64,000 nt of DNA from Choristoneura fumiferana. Taxonomy: Eukaryota > Arthropoda > Insecta > Lepidoptera > Tortricidae. Within the stretch, counting starts at the first letter, position 1; each line of letters starts with the position of its first letter. Below are positions 52,503 to 63,576 of the stretch, one piece after another. The position numbers were made by a program, and so were the translations under genes. The notes beneath the pieces were generated by a model that made no database searches, was not told where the DNA came from, and saw nothing but the letters and a program-made list of their open reading frames with translations. The stretch spans positions 17,462,073-17,526,072 of the forward strand of contig NC_133485.1 in assembly GCF_025370935.1 (NCBI RefSeq). The letters run 5' to 3'.

Positions 52503-54741
52503 ATAAAACGTTCGAGTATCTGCTGCAGCAAAATGAAACAGGTCGAGCTAAGAAAATCAGACAGAAAGACAACGAGATTCGTAGAATGCGCTTAAAAGTT
52601 AAAAGTTACAAATTACGTCTACGGCAACTTCAAATAAATCAACGGAGTAATTTTGAAAAATTAACGCAGAACATGTCGGAATCTGCCAAACTATTTACCC
52701 GGATGCAATTTCAGGAAGGGAAAAAGAAGAAGAAAGGTCATAGATTCACATTAGAAGAAAAAATTTATCTCTTTCGATTTTCAAAAAAAGCCCGAAAGCG
52801 TATAAACTTATCTGCAAACATTTTACCCTACCTTCGAGAAAGGTGCTAAAATCATTATTGGCTCAAATTAAATTATCTCCGGGTATTAATGAAATAATAT
52901 TCAAAGAATTAAAGAATACAGTTTCAAAAATGTTACCACAGGATCGTCTGTGTACATTGATCTTTGATGAAATGTCAATTTCTCCACATTTACATTTTAA
53001 TGTTCACACAGATGATCTTGTTGGGTTCGAAAATTATGGTGACGCTGAGAAAACTGCAAATTTTGCTAACCATGTATTAGTTTTTATGGTTAAAGGTATA
53101 AAAAAAAGCTTTAAACAGCCAGTGGCGTATTATTTTACGCAAGCATTAAAAGCACCAAAATTAAAAGAAATATTAAAAAATGTTGTGTCTAAAGTGCAAG
53201 CTACTGGTTTAAGGATACTAGCGACTGTCTGCGACCAAAGTACGGTAAATACAAGTACTATAAATAGTCTCATTTCAGAAGCTAAAGCTATTTTTATGAA
53301 AAATGGGAAAGATTGGCGGGATGATATTATTATTATTAATGATCAACATATAATCCCACTATTCGATGTCCCTCATTTACTAAAAGGAGTTAGAAATAAT
53401 ATGCTTAACAAAGAAATGCAGTATATGCATGAAAACCATCAAAAAACTGTAAAGTGGGAACACATTCAGTGGGTATACCAAGCTGATAAGTCGCACGGGG
53501 AGTTACGCATTCTGCCCAAATTGACCGACGAGCATATAGACCCCTTAAAAATTAAAAAAATGAGGGTCAAAAATGCCGCGCAGGTATTAAGCCACAGTAT
53601 GGCAGTGGCCACAGACTCTTTAGCCGCAAGAGGTGATATCCCTTCGGAATGTCGGGATCTAATACCATTCGTATTACTCATGGACAAGTTATTCGACACT
53701 TTCAACGCTTCTTGTTTTTCGGCTCCTAATGGTAAAATATACAGAGCCGCTGTAAAACGTAATTCCCCACACCACCAACTGTGGCAGGAAGCATTGAAAA
53801 TGTTGAAAACTGTAAAATTTTTGGTGGAAAAAAGCAATGGCCAGAAAATTGAGAAATCTATTCCCACTATAAATAATTTTATAAGAACAATTGAAGGATT
53901 CAAAGCGTTATGGCAATTGTTGCTCAAAAAATATAGTTTTGATGCAATGCTCACGAGGAACATAAATCAAGACCCACTTGAAAATTTTTTGGCAGCATTA
54001 GAAGCTTAGGTGCGCGAAATATTGCACCTAACTGCGTTGGATTCGAAGGAGCATTTAAAACTTTACTTTTAAATAATTTTAGCAGTAATCACGCTGTAAA
54101 TTCAAACTGTGAAAATGATGAAAATAATTGTTTGCAGATTTATTAAAAGTAGAGAAAAAATTGTCGCTCCTTTGGAGTCCCAGAGCGGCAATATTGATCT
54201 GCCCCCAGACTTAAAGCAAAATACTCAAAGTATTTCAGACTTGGGGTCAGCTCAACGATCATATGTTTGCGGGTGGGCTTTATCTAAATGTTTGCAAAAG
54301 ATTGTGAAAGGATGTGCAAAGTGTAAAAGTAAGCTTTTAGGCAATTCAGGAAGTGGCGCAAACCAATTTATAAGAGCCAAAGAATACACCAAAAACAAAA
54401 GGTGGCTTTGTTATCCCTCGAATGATTTAGAATCTTGTTTTAGAGAAATTCAGGATACAACTGTTGCTTTTTTAAATTCTGAATGCCATAAAAAAAATAT
54501 TAAGAAAAGAATTAAGGCATTCATAGAAATTTTTGTTGATTTTTCATTCATGGAATGTGAAAGCCATAAAGAAAAATTAAAGGAATTTTTCGTGGACATA
54601 TCGGTCAATTTAATTATTTACAGTTGGTGCAGATCAGTAAATCGTATTTTAGAGGGAAAAATGACGTATGAGGGTGATGATGTCACGAAAACTGCAGCAC
54701 AGTTGTATTACAATAAACATAAAACAATGAAAAAGCTCTAG
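52503..54741 (+). pseudogene. P-element-type (THAP9-like) transposase, catalytic region, copy A
   Basis: An acceptor (acatttcag, ending 52502) opens the region. Frame 1 (to 52849) has a coiled-coil-like segment and RFTLEEKIYLFRFSKKARKR. After a one-base frameshift near 52840, frame 2 (to 54009) has LIFDEMSISPHLHFN, TVCDQSTVNTST, PLFDVPHLLKGVRNNML and NQDPLENF. These are the landmarks of P-element transposases: acidic residues in FDEM and CDxS, the PHLLKxxRN block, and the DPLEN motif with the last acidic residue. A second frameshift lies near 53995, in or just after DPLENF, and a third near 54125. Frame 3 (to 54741) has SYVCGWALSKCLQK and a C-x2-C pair. Normal enzyme: GTP-dependent cut-and-paste DNA transposition. 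With at least three frameshifts this copy cannot make the enzyme. An ATAATAAAG follows at about 54757. Confidence 0.85.
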
Positions 54742-55339
54742 AATATATATTTTTAATAATAAAGTTGTCATAGTCACATTGGTCGCTAGCCTATGCGTAA
54801 TCATAATCAAGTCTAGTTATATAGTGTTATTGTTGTTGTCCTATGGTACCCCAGTGGTACAAAGGGCCTTCGTGAGACGTCGCCATCCGCTCCTGTCATG
54901 CGCCTCTTGCTCCGAGTCCCGCCGACCTGCGGGCGGCCGGACTGAGTTATAAAGCGTAACTAACATTAATGCAGATGACACTGTACGTATCAAACCAAAC
55001 AAGAAAAAAAAACCGACCAAATTGAGAAGACATTGTTAAAAAACCGGCCAAGTGCGAGTGGGACTCGCGCACGAAGGGTTCTGTACCATTATCTACGAGT
55101 ATAAAACATTAGACATTAGCAAAAAACGGCAAAAACTCACGTTTGTTGTATGGGCGCCCCCTTAAATGTCTATTTTATTTTAATTTAATATTTTTTTATT
55201 AAATATATAACTAAATATTCTGTGAATATTTCAAGCGTCTTTGTTGGCGTTATTTATCAATTTCAAACATTATTTATTCTTATTTTCTAGTTTGGTCTGA
55301 TTAACTATTGAGAATAACTACCTATAGAAGAAAGTGACA
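54742..55339. other. Spacer between tail-to-tail P relics
   Basis: Contains a short LINE-like fragment (gagacgtcgccatccgctcc near 54878) and an aaaccggccaagtgcgagtg repeat end (about 55038-55100, compare 11990-12345). No gene. Confidence 0.5.
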
Positions 55340-57451
55340 TTAAAACTTATTTTTTGTTTTATATTTATTGTGATAAATTTGAGCTGCCGTTTTCATTACA
55401 TCCTCCCCATGATATGTTCTTTCCTTCTAAGTAGTATTCTATTTATTGACTTGCACCAGCTGTAAATAATAATTATTCATCGATGTATCCACAAAACATT
55501 CCTTTACGTCATCTTAATGATTTGCACAATCCTAAAAATCGGCAACTATCTTTATGTAAGCTTTAATTCTTTCTTTGAGATTCGGTTTATAACATTCATT
55601 ATTTAGAAATGTAACTGTTCAATCTTGTACTTCTTGGAAATAAGCTAAGCTAAGCTTTTAGATCGATAACAAAGCCACTTTTTCTTTTTGGTATATTCTT
55701 AGGCTCTGATATACCTGAATTACCTATTAGAACACTCGTGCAACTTGTCATCCTTTGGCCACTTTTTGCAGACATTTCGACAGTGACCACCTGCAGACAT
55801 AAATTCTTTGATCAGCCGCGGTTTCGAAATACTTACAGAGTTTGGCGTCATTTCTAAAGGCTGGTCAATCACAACGTTTTGGGATCGCGAGGAGGTGACT
55901 TTTTCTATATTGTTAATAAAAAAAAGTGAATGCAAGCAATCGTTTGTTTCATCTTCACAATTTGATTTATCGACTTTTGCTGCTAAAATTATTGAGTAAA
56001 AGTGTTTTAAATGCACCCTCAAATCCAATGCGATTGGGAGCCACGTTTCGAACATCTAAACTTCTAATACATCCGAAAAAAAATTAATGGGTCATGATTG
56101 ATGTTACCCGTAAGCATTGCATCCGAATATTGTTGGTGCAAAAGTTACCAAATTGACTTGAACTTTCAATCGTTTTAATAATATTATCTATAATCGGTGC
56201 GGATCATTCAATTTTTTGAGTATTACTTTTCGTAATCATAAATTTAACAGTTCTTAGCTTTTTTAATACCTCTTGCCATAACTTAAGGTGAGGAGAATTA
56301 CGTTTTACACCTACTCTATACTTTTTCCCATTAAGCACCGAAAAACTAGATGCATTGAAACTATCGAATAGTTTATCCATTAATACTACAAATGGAATCA
56401 ATTCTCGACATTCTACAGGGGCAGTTTCTCTTGCTGCTAAATTATCTCTGGCCACTGCCATGCTGTAACTAAAAACTTGGACAGCATTCTTGACTCGCAT
56501 TTTTATTTTATTTTTCCGGGTCTATGTTCATTTGTCAATTTAGGCAAAAGGCGAAATTTCCCAAACGACCTGTCGGCTTCAAAAATCCGGTGAATGTAAT
56601 CCCTTTTTACGCTTTTTGTTTTGTTTTCATTAATATACGGCAATTCTTTATTTAATAAGTTGTTTCTAATTTCTTTTATTAAGTGGGGGGTAGCGAACAA
56701 TGGGATTGTTTGTTCGTCATTAATACTACCATATCGTTTCTCCATTCATTCCCTGCTTACAAATAGGTAGTTTTATCGTCTGCAACTGAACTATATATCG
56801 TACTCAAATTTTTCAAATTCTGATCGGACACAGTTGCTATTGAATTAAGATCAGTAGCTTGTCCATTAGTGGCTATATCTTTTAAAATTTGTTTCAATTT
56901 ATGTTTTTAATGTTTTTACTAAATAATAAATTACTGGTTGTTTAATTTTTTTTAATACCATTGACCATGAAGACCAGTACGACTGTGGTTTGTAAAATGT
57001 TGTTTTTTTGTTGTTGTGTCCCTCCAAATTTTCAAACCCTACAAGATCTACTGAATTTGTGAAGAAATTGTCATTTCATCAAATATTGACGTACACAGAC
57101 TGTCTTCAATGTACATTTTGGATTCGGTATTTTTTAATTCTTTAAATATATATTTATCCCGAAGATAATTTCACTTGGGCAAGCAACGATTTTAATGCTT
57201 TTTTAGACGGCCTGTGGTGCTACTTGCACATCAGTTTGTACGCTTTTGGACTTTTTTTTTAATATTGAGTAATGACATTTTTTTTTCTTCGTGTGTGAAT
57301 CTATCTCCCTGCTTTTCTTTTTCCTTCAAGATATATCGTTCTTGTAAATAATTTGGCAGCCCCGGAATGGTTCCAGTTAATTTCTCGAAATTACTTTTAA
57401 TGGTCAACTTCTGTTGTTGTTTGAGACATAATTTGAAACTTTTAACTTTAA
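55340..57451 (-). pseudogene. P-element-type transposase relic, copy B
   Basis: The minus strand is colinear with copy A. From 57451 downward: KVKSFKLCLKQQQK-like coiled coil, a DRFTHEE segment near 57290, PLFATPHLIKEIRNNLLNKE (56745-56503 frame), then MRVKNAVQVFSYSMAVARDN (56500-56204), a decayed catalytic acidic segment near 56090-56110, IALDLRVHLKHF in a shifted frame (56055-55720), and C-terminal homology down to about 55340. Similarity to copy A in the best block is about 70% by eye. It has many frameshifts and stops, and the conserved Asp before PHL is replaced by Ala. It is older than copy A. Its upper end stops at a MITE (57456-57569). Confidence 0.8.
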
Positions 57452-57455
57452 CCAG

Positions 57456-57569
57456 CCCCTATTTAATAAAAATTACAAGTGCTACAATTCTACATAATTG
57501 TAAAAAATTGTTAACACTTGTTAACAATTATGTAGATTTGTAGCACTTGTAACTTTTATTAAATAGGGG
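57456..57569. repeat. Hairpin MITE with CCAG target duplication
   Basis: cccctatttaataaaaatta and its reverse complement form 114 bp with a short loop. ccag occurs immediately on both sides (57452-57455, 57570-57573). It lies at the 5' end of P relic B and may have cut it. Confidence 0.75.
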
Positions 57570-57573
57570 CCAG

Positions 57574-60090
57574 GTATCCTGTACCCTTAGTGTAAGTTTT
57601 CGGTTACAAAATACGGCTCGATCGCGTTCACGTTAAAATCTGAATTTGTATGGAAACAGGAACAGTGCCTCTAGCGGAACGTTTGCGATGATCGTTCGCT
57701 GCTTTTTTGCAGAAATTTAATATTATTCCCAAATGTTTCATTTGCCAAAATGTTTAATTTTTTAACCCTCAATTTTCTCCGAAATCAGTATTTTTTGGGA
57801 ATTCTTATAATTTTTAGAACACAGTACATTAAGTTAGGTTAATTTTATGAAAGTTCCGAAAAAAAATCTTTCAGAGAAAATTGCGAATTGTGAAGTGAAA
57901 CAATTTGGTTTCATTCTAAAATTCATTTCTAAAATTAGTAAGTTATCATTATCGAATTGAACCAAGGAGTTAAAAACTGTACAGACATATAGGCTGTGTG
58001 TTGTCATTTACCTACCGATTGTTTTATTTTCTTAACAATTTTTCAACTTTTTTTGTTTTATATATGTCTGCGTATAAGAAACGAATGATAATAATTTCTT
58101 AATATTTGACTTGCATTATAAAATTGTAATATGACTAATAAGAAAAAAACTCAATAATTATACCATGTAAATATGCCGTATATTTAGGCTGAAGGCATGT
58201 GTTCCATTGACATCCATACCTTTTTATTTTTTAATTTATATCTACCGCTGGTAAGAAAGTATAGTTTGCCTTTCTGTTGTTAGATAAGAGTAAATGAGAG
58301 ATGAAAAAGAGTTGTCGAAACATATTATCGCAAACATTTTTAGACCTTCTTAGCTTTTACAGGCAAATTAGTTGCTAAATAAATATTAATTTATCAATTG
58401 GTAGCTTCGCCGGCCCTCGCAGCCTACTGCCCCATGTCATGGCCCCTTGGCCCCAGGGAGCGATCTATAATTGGAAGACCCTTGAATCTATAATACCCTT
58501 TTTAAGGAAATAGGTATTCTAATCCTGCCGTCGTTTTTATGTCTAAAATAATTGTATCTAAGAAAAAAATATATGTGATTTTCCCACTAACGTCGGTAAG
58601 CCAAAGGCTAGATACACAAGTTAAAGTTTCATTCATCTTACAGCCTGGCTAGCCAAAAAGTCGTTTCTGAGAAATTACATACGTGTTATAACAAAATTCG
58701 AAACAATATTACGAAATATATCTAAGGCGTATAATGAAATTAATGATTTTATTACGGACATGGATATTTGAAAATAATTCTGATCCGCATTGGCAATCAC
58801 CTACTTCAAATTACGATTCTACAGTGTTAAAAATGTAACTGTGTTAAATACTCGTGATGTAAGTCATTTCATGAAATAACGTTGTAAATCTGTTTTAAAA
58901 ATATTGTACCTCGTTGAAATTCTTGTAGGGTTCTCAACGGAGGTTTTCCGAAACAGTGGTATTTTAAGTTTTACATTCATATTGTGCTTGTTATAGCTTA
59001 AATTGAATAAAAATGTTGATTTTGACTTTGAGTTTAACTTATTCGTAGTTCGAGGAAAGCTTTTATTTTCATACCGAACTAAAATCAATTTAAACAAGAG
59101 GCGTTACTTTGCGGTGGTCCATATCAATGAACTAAAAACAACTATTTTATAGTAAATTAATCCTTTGAGCGCCATGGTCGGGAAAACGCGACAGCTGAAA
59201 ATCGTGCCATAGGCGCCATGTCGGCATTACGTGGTGTCATAGAGCGATTTTCTGAATATTTTTTGTCGTCTGTGGCCAACTGTGGCGTTCAAAAGGTGAA
59301 TTTCTGTAAAACTTATGTAAACTAATTGTTTTTAGGTCCTCGACTTTGATGTCTTTTTATCATGAAAACATTTTATGGAAAATCGTTATATATGAGACAG
59401 TTGTACGTACATCGTACGGCAAAGCTACTATTATGCTGTTATTAATAAATATCAATTTTATTAAATTATGTCTTTTATCCTTACGCAATATTAACTAGAT
59501 ATCGTCTAATTTGTGCCGATTTCATTGACGTGTAAGTTGTTTTGAAATGTACTTAGTATAGAATATTTCAATCGATATGATTTAATTGTGCTAAAAATGA
59601 TACTTAATTAACTCTTTCGATTTAAATATTCTTAACCGAGAGCATTTTTCATCTTTACTCGTCAATAAAATCGACACAAGTTGACGATATTGTAGCTTGA
59701 TCGCGTACTACAATGTACGCTGCTATAGACGCGTAGGTATAGCGTATTATACACCACTACATACATACCTATAGGTATCTGTCTATACGTCACTTTAGTT
59801 CTTCACCACTCGTAAGGCGGCAGCACCGTTTTTCCATACATGCATTTTTGACCATAGAGTTGCCACTCTTATTCCTATACATTACAATACTCTTTGGACA
59901 CAGAGTACATTGAATATATATAGAAAGTCCGTGACTCTGTCTGAACGTAGGTCTAAACTGATAGCCTGATTGAAATATAGATTGAAATATTATATTTTTG
60001 TGTGTATCACATCATAGTTCACTCACAGTTTTTAGTGATTTCTGTTAATTTATGTCCTATCTATAGGTCCGTTGATTCACGAATAAAATC
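57574..60090. other. Intergenic stretch upstream of the C1orf43-like gene
   Basis: AT-rich. No exon or recognisable 5' remainder of P relic B is found. A LINE-like tail (gcttaaattgaataaaaatg) lies near 58995. A possible 5' UTR acceptor (tcctatctatag) at about 60055-60066 just upstream of the start codon suggests a non-coding first exon further left. Confidence 0.4.
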
Positions 60091-62789
60091 ATGCACGACT
60101 TCACAAGTATATTGAACATAATATTTATTATAAGTGGCGGAGTGCTGACGTTTGTTATCCTATTCATTTTCGCCAAGAGACAAATAACAAGATTCGCGTT
60201 GAGATCTAGAAGAGGCCCTCACGCTCCTATAGGAAGTGATTCTAAAAAGGTGAATATAAATAACACAATAAACAAATATCCTTCCCTTCAAAATGGCTAC
60301 AAAAGTTCATTTCATTGAAATTGGAAGCAACTTTGATCCTACATATTACTGCCTGATTCAATAAATTTGACCAGCTTTTGTGTACAAAAATACCTTGTAA
60401 TTTCCTATCTAGTGTAATTAAAGTAGCAATTAGATTAATTAATAATTTTAGAGTCAAATTATTCATTTGAAGCCTTTAATTCTAGAGCAGTGAACTAAAT
60501 GTTAATAAAATTTCATAGTGTCTAAAGAAAGAGATTGAGCGGCGCATTGAAGCGGTCCCACGAATCATGTACGAGCCGCGACTGATCAGCATGGAGCCCT
60601 CGCACTACATCCTGGAGCCCCAGCAGCCGTACCATTACCGGTTCAAAGCTGTTGATGATGTCAAGACATTAGGTACATTTATGTTTAAAAAATTCGTTTT
60701 TAATGCAAGCTTTTTTGCAGACCATTCTTTTTGTCTACTGTACTTGCATTGTCATTAAAACTACATTTCCCGTACATTTCCATACCAAATTACAAGTCAA
60801 TGCCATTAGCTTTTGAGTTCTGTCCTGCTGAGATGATCCTGGCTCAACTACCAGAATTTCACTATAAGATTAATGTATTGGCAACAAACTTATGCCAAAC
60901 TTCAAGTCAATCTGACTACTGGAAGTGTGTAAAATTTAGTAATAAATAAATAATAAAATAAATATCACGGGACAATTCACACCAATTGACCTAGTCCCAA
61001 AGTAAGCTTAGCAAAGCTTGTGTTATGGGTACTAAGCAACGGATAAAATATAATTATATAGATAGATACATACTTAAATACATATTAAACACCCAAGACC
61101 CGAGAACAAACATTCGTATTTTTCATACAAATATCTGCCCCGACACGGGAATCGAACCCGGGACCTCAAGCTTCGTAGTCAGGTTCTCTATTATTATTAT
61201 TTTTTTTTTTTTATTCGACTGGATGGCAAACGAGCAAGTGGGTCTCCTGATGGTAAGAGATCACCACCGCCCACAAACATCTGCAACACCGGGGGTATTG
61301 CAGACGCGTTGCCAACCTAGAGGCCTAAGATGGGATACCTCACGTGCCAGTAATTTCACCGGCTGTCTTACTCTCCACGCCGAAACACAACACCACTAGG
61401 CCAGCTGATCGTCTGAGTAAGAATAATTGACATGCCGTCAGTGACGACAGCTGCCAGCTTGTGCATGCAGCAGTGGGATTTCTATTATACTCGTAGTACA
61501 TTTGCATCATTGTTGTTCCAGAGGACGAAATAGCCCGGCAGGACCCCTGCCTCAAGCGGCACCCGCGCGAATCCCTCCGCGCGTTCCTGCTGTCCTCGCT
61601 GGCGGCGCCGCTGGACGGCCGCGGACAGAAGCTGGTGCACCAGTTCTGTGACACGTACGAGTATGCGCGGCACCACCCCGGGGAGTTCGGGGACGATGAG
61701 TATAGGGCATATGGGAGGCTGCTGCTGAAACTGTTGGATGCGTGAGTTCTTTATAATTATAAATAAAACCATTTCATTTATATAAACAGCTAGCTTTTGC
61801 CCGCGGCTTCGCCCGCGTGGAATTCGGTTATCGCGCGCTGTTCCCGAGGGAACTGCATTTTCCGGTATAAGAAGTAACATATGTCACTCTCTGGCCCATA
61901 AACTATCTCCATGCCAAATGCCAAAACCTGTCTCTGATGAAGATTATTCACTTGCACAATGTACTATTGCAGCGCTCGGCTGCTCAAGAGTGTGGGGGTG
62001 GTGCGGGGCTCCCCCCGCGTCAGCCCGCAGCGCGCGAGGTTGTTGACCCCGCGCCGCCCGGCGCGCCCCGCCGCTAACACTCACTACACCGCCTTGGAGG
62101 TGAGAATCATCATCATCATCATGCCCTGTATATACGTGTTATATTTGACTAGCTTTTGCCCGCAGCTTCACCCGTGTGGAATTCGGTTATCGCGCGCCGT
62201 TCCCTCGGGAACTGTGCCCTTTTCCGGGATAAAAAGTAGCCTATGTCACTCTCTGGCCCATAAACTATCTCCATGCCAAAAATCGCGTCGATCTGTCGCT
62301 CCGTTTCGACGTGAAAGACGGACAAACACACAAACACACACTTTCACTTTTATAATATTAGTATGGAATCCATACTATGGATTTCCGGTAAGGAGTAGTT
62401 CCATTTCCGTTTTAAAAGGTCCCTTTAAGTTCGCCTTTGTACATCGGTTTCTGTTATGTTTATGTGTTTAACATACAAGAAAGAGTTAAGTAATACAAAC
62501 AACATTTCAAGTGAAGTTAATTTCTTAAGAAACTAGTAGTCTGAATCTTATTGTTTAGAAGATAATCAAGAATTATAATTAACTTGTTATTAAATCGTTT
62601 TTATTAGCACTTACCTAACTGTGGTCCATGCAAGTCCATCTAATACATTTAAGAAGGAGCCTTGTGCAAGTTTTTTGACCTATAGTACCAATTTGTTTCC
62701 AGAACTTGCCAGCGGACACTAAACTAGAGGAAGAAGTGATCCGTGTCCCCGTGAAGAGCCTCGCGCCGGCCGACGAGACCGCCGTGTGA
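60091..62789 (+). CDS. C1orf43-like membrane protein (5 exons, 248 aa)
   Basis: Proposed join: 60091-60249, 60519-60672, 61522-61741, 61973-62099, 62703-62789. Splices are GT-AG and phases match at every junction (747 nt with stop). Exon 1 gives a single membrane segment (about residues 5-28) and then LTFVILFIFAKRQITRFALR, SRRGPHAPIG, which matches the signature of human C1orf43 (VFVLLFIFVKRQIMRFA, SRRGPHVPVG). Later matches are EIERRIEAVPRIMYEPRL, YHYRFKAVDDVKTL and, in exon 3, a ...FGDDEYRAYGRLLLKLLDA helix like the human EYLRYQEALSEL region. Length is near the human 253. The acceptor of exon 2 could instead be 9 nt downstream in the same phase. The family is conserved in animals and the human protein has been linked to phagocytosis. 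The molecular role is unknown. Introns 2, 3 and 4 carry repeats. Confidence 0.88.
60731..60930 (+). repeat. Interspersed repeat in intron 2
   Basis: Inverted, diverged relative of the units at 48470-49060 (ttacaagtcaatgccattag, gagatgatcctgg, caagtcaatctgac). Confidence 0.6.
60958..61192 (-). mobile_element. tRNA-derived SINE in intron 2
   Basis: Same family as 5386-5635: cacgggaatcgaacccggga then cctcaagcttcgtagtcagg on the plus strand, body with cacaccaattgacctagtcc. The tRNA-like 5' end is truncated where the next LINE stub begins. Confidence 0.75.
61197..61395 (-). mobile_element. LINE 3' stub in intron 2
   Basis: T-run then attcgactggatggcaaacg, cctgatggtaagagatcacc and aggcctaagatgggatacct. 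Reverse-oriented relative of 26055-26346, inserted next to the SINE. Confidence 0.75.
61790..61925 (+). repeat. SINE-like repeat fragment in intron 3
   Basis: agcttttgcccgcggcttcg, then cgtggaattcggttatcgcg and cataaactatctccatgcc. Truncated copy of the family at 5000-5218 and 62147-62367. Confidence 0.75.
62147..62367 (+). repeat. SINE-like repeat in intron 4
   Basis: Near full copy from ctagcttttgcccgcagctt to ttataatattagtatgga, the same family as 5000-5218. Confidence 0.8.
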
Positions 62790-62831
62790 GGGCGGCGCGC
62801 GCGCCACGCCCCCGCCACGCTGTAGCGCGCG

Positions 62832-62960
62832 ACAGATGGCAGCACCGGCAAGCGACAAGCTGCGATCGGATACTTTCCACCAAAACAGATGGCAGCACCG
62901 ACCCGCAACGAGCTGGGGAGCGAGTACTGCCACGATAACAGATGACAGCACCGTACCAGC
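62832..62960. repeat. 53-bp minisatellite in the 3' UTR
   Basis: acagatggcagcaccg or a one-base variant recurs at 62832, 62885 and 62938, exactly 53 bp apart, with related sequence between (aagcgacaagctgcg, cgcaacgagctgggg). A lone agatggcagcaccg is at about 63405. Confidence 0.75.
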
Positions 62961-62966
62961 AACAAA

Positions 62967-63086
62967 TAGGCCCTATACTACGAAGTGCAAAATTCATATA
63001 TTGCTGACCCGCTGACGCTAATATTATTTAATATGAGAGTGAGAGGGATGGTACGATTCGTACATCGAATTTCGTAGTTGCCCCTG
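62967..63086. repeat. Palindromic MITE, 'gctactacgaaa' family, copy 6 (decayed)
   Basis: taggccctatactacgaagt pairs with atcgaatttcgtagttgccc. The middle atatgagagtgagagggatg is shared with other copies. It lies in the probable 3' UTR. Confidence 0.65.
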
Positions 63087-63570
63087 TTATTTATGTAACA
63101 CATTTGGAATCACAATCGTTTTCACCACTTCTCTCTGTCATACGATATAAGAAGAGGATAGAAAGCGATGTTGAATGCGATTGCGAACGTTAGCGCGTTA
63201 GACAATATGGCATCTCATTAAGAGATCCCTATGCAGGGCACTAGAAGTATACAGTATATTACCATTATACAGGTTAGACCATCTTAGTGGGAACTAAAAC
63301 TATAAGAAAGAAAAATATCTTGCAAGGAACCATGCCATCGATTTTAATCATCTGATAACCTGCGTTTGTAACCACGGTCCGCTACGCTCTAGAGTGCTCG
63401 CAATAGATGGCAGCACCGTACAGTCGAGGACATTGCATCACTTACCAGGGAACCTTTGTACTACTAATGTAATGTTGATATCCTAAACATTTGCCAAAGA
63501 AATCGTAACGATTGTACATCCGACAGGGTGGTTCTTGAATAGTAACCTACTCGGAATCTGGATTTGAATG

Positions 63571-63576
63571 AATAAA
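63571..63576 (+). terminator. Candidate poly(A) signal
   Basis: A canonical AATAAA follows gaatg about 780 bp after the stop codon of the C1orf43-like gene. No downstream GU-rich element was verified. Confidence 0.4.

Larger units (their letters stand above)
62790..63576 (+). other. Probable 3' UTR of the C1orf43-like gene
   Basis: Follows the stop codon at 62787-62789. It includes a 53-bp minisatellite (62832-62960), a palindromic MITE (62967-63086) and a dispersed repeat (63108-63210, inverted relative of 10318-10415). AATAAA at 63571-63576 is the best poly(A) signal by eye. The minus-strand frames at 62615-62997 are shadows. Confidence 0.55.

Noticed and set aside
61340..61880. Minus-strand ORFs of 104 and 131 codons
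   Set aside because: They are antisense to exon 3 of the C1orf43-like gene and to the adjacent LINE stub. The GC-rich exon keeps the opposite strand open.
61959..62471. 170-codon plus-strand ORF
   Set aside because: It runs through exon 4 in a wrong phase, across its donor and into an intronic SINE-like repeat.
62615..62997. Three overlapping minus-strand ORFs
   Set aside because: Antisense to the last exon and the 3' UTR minisatellite. Repeated residues mirror the 53-bp units.
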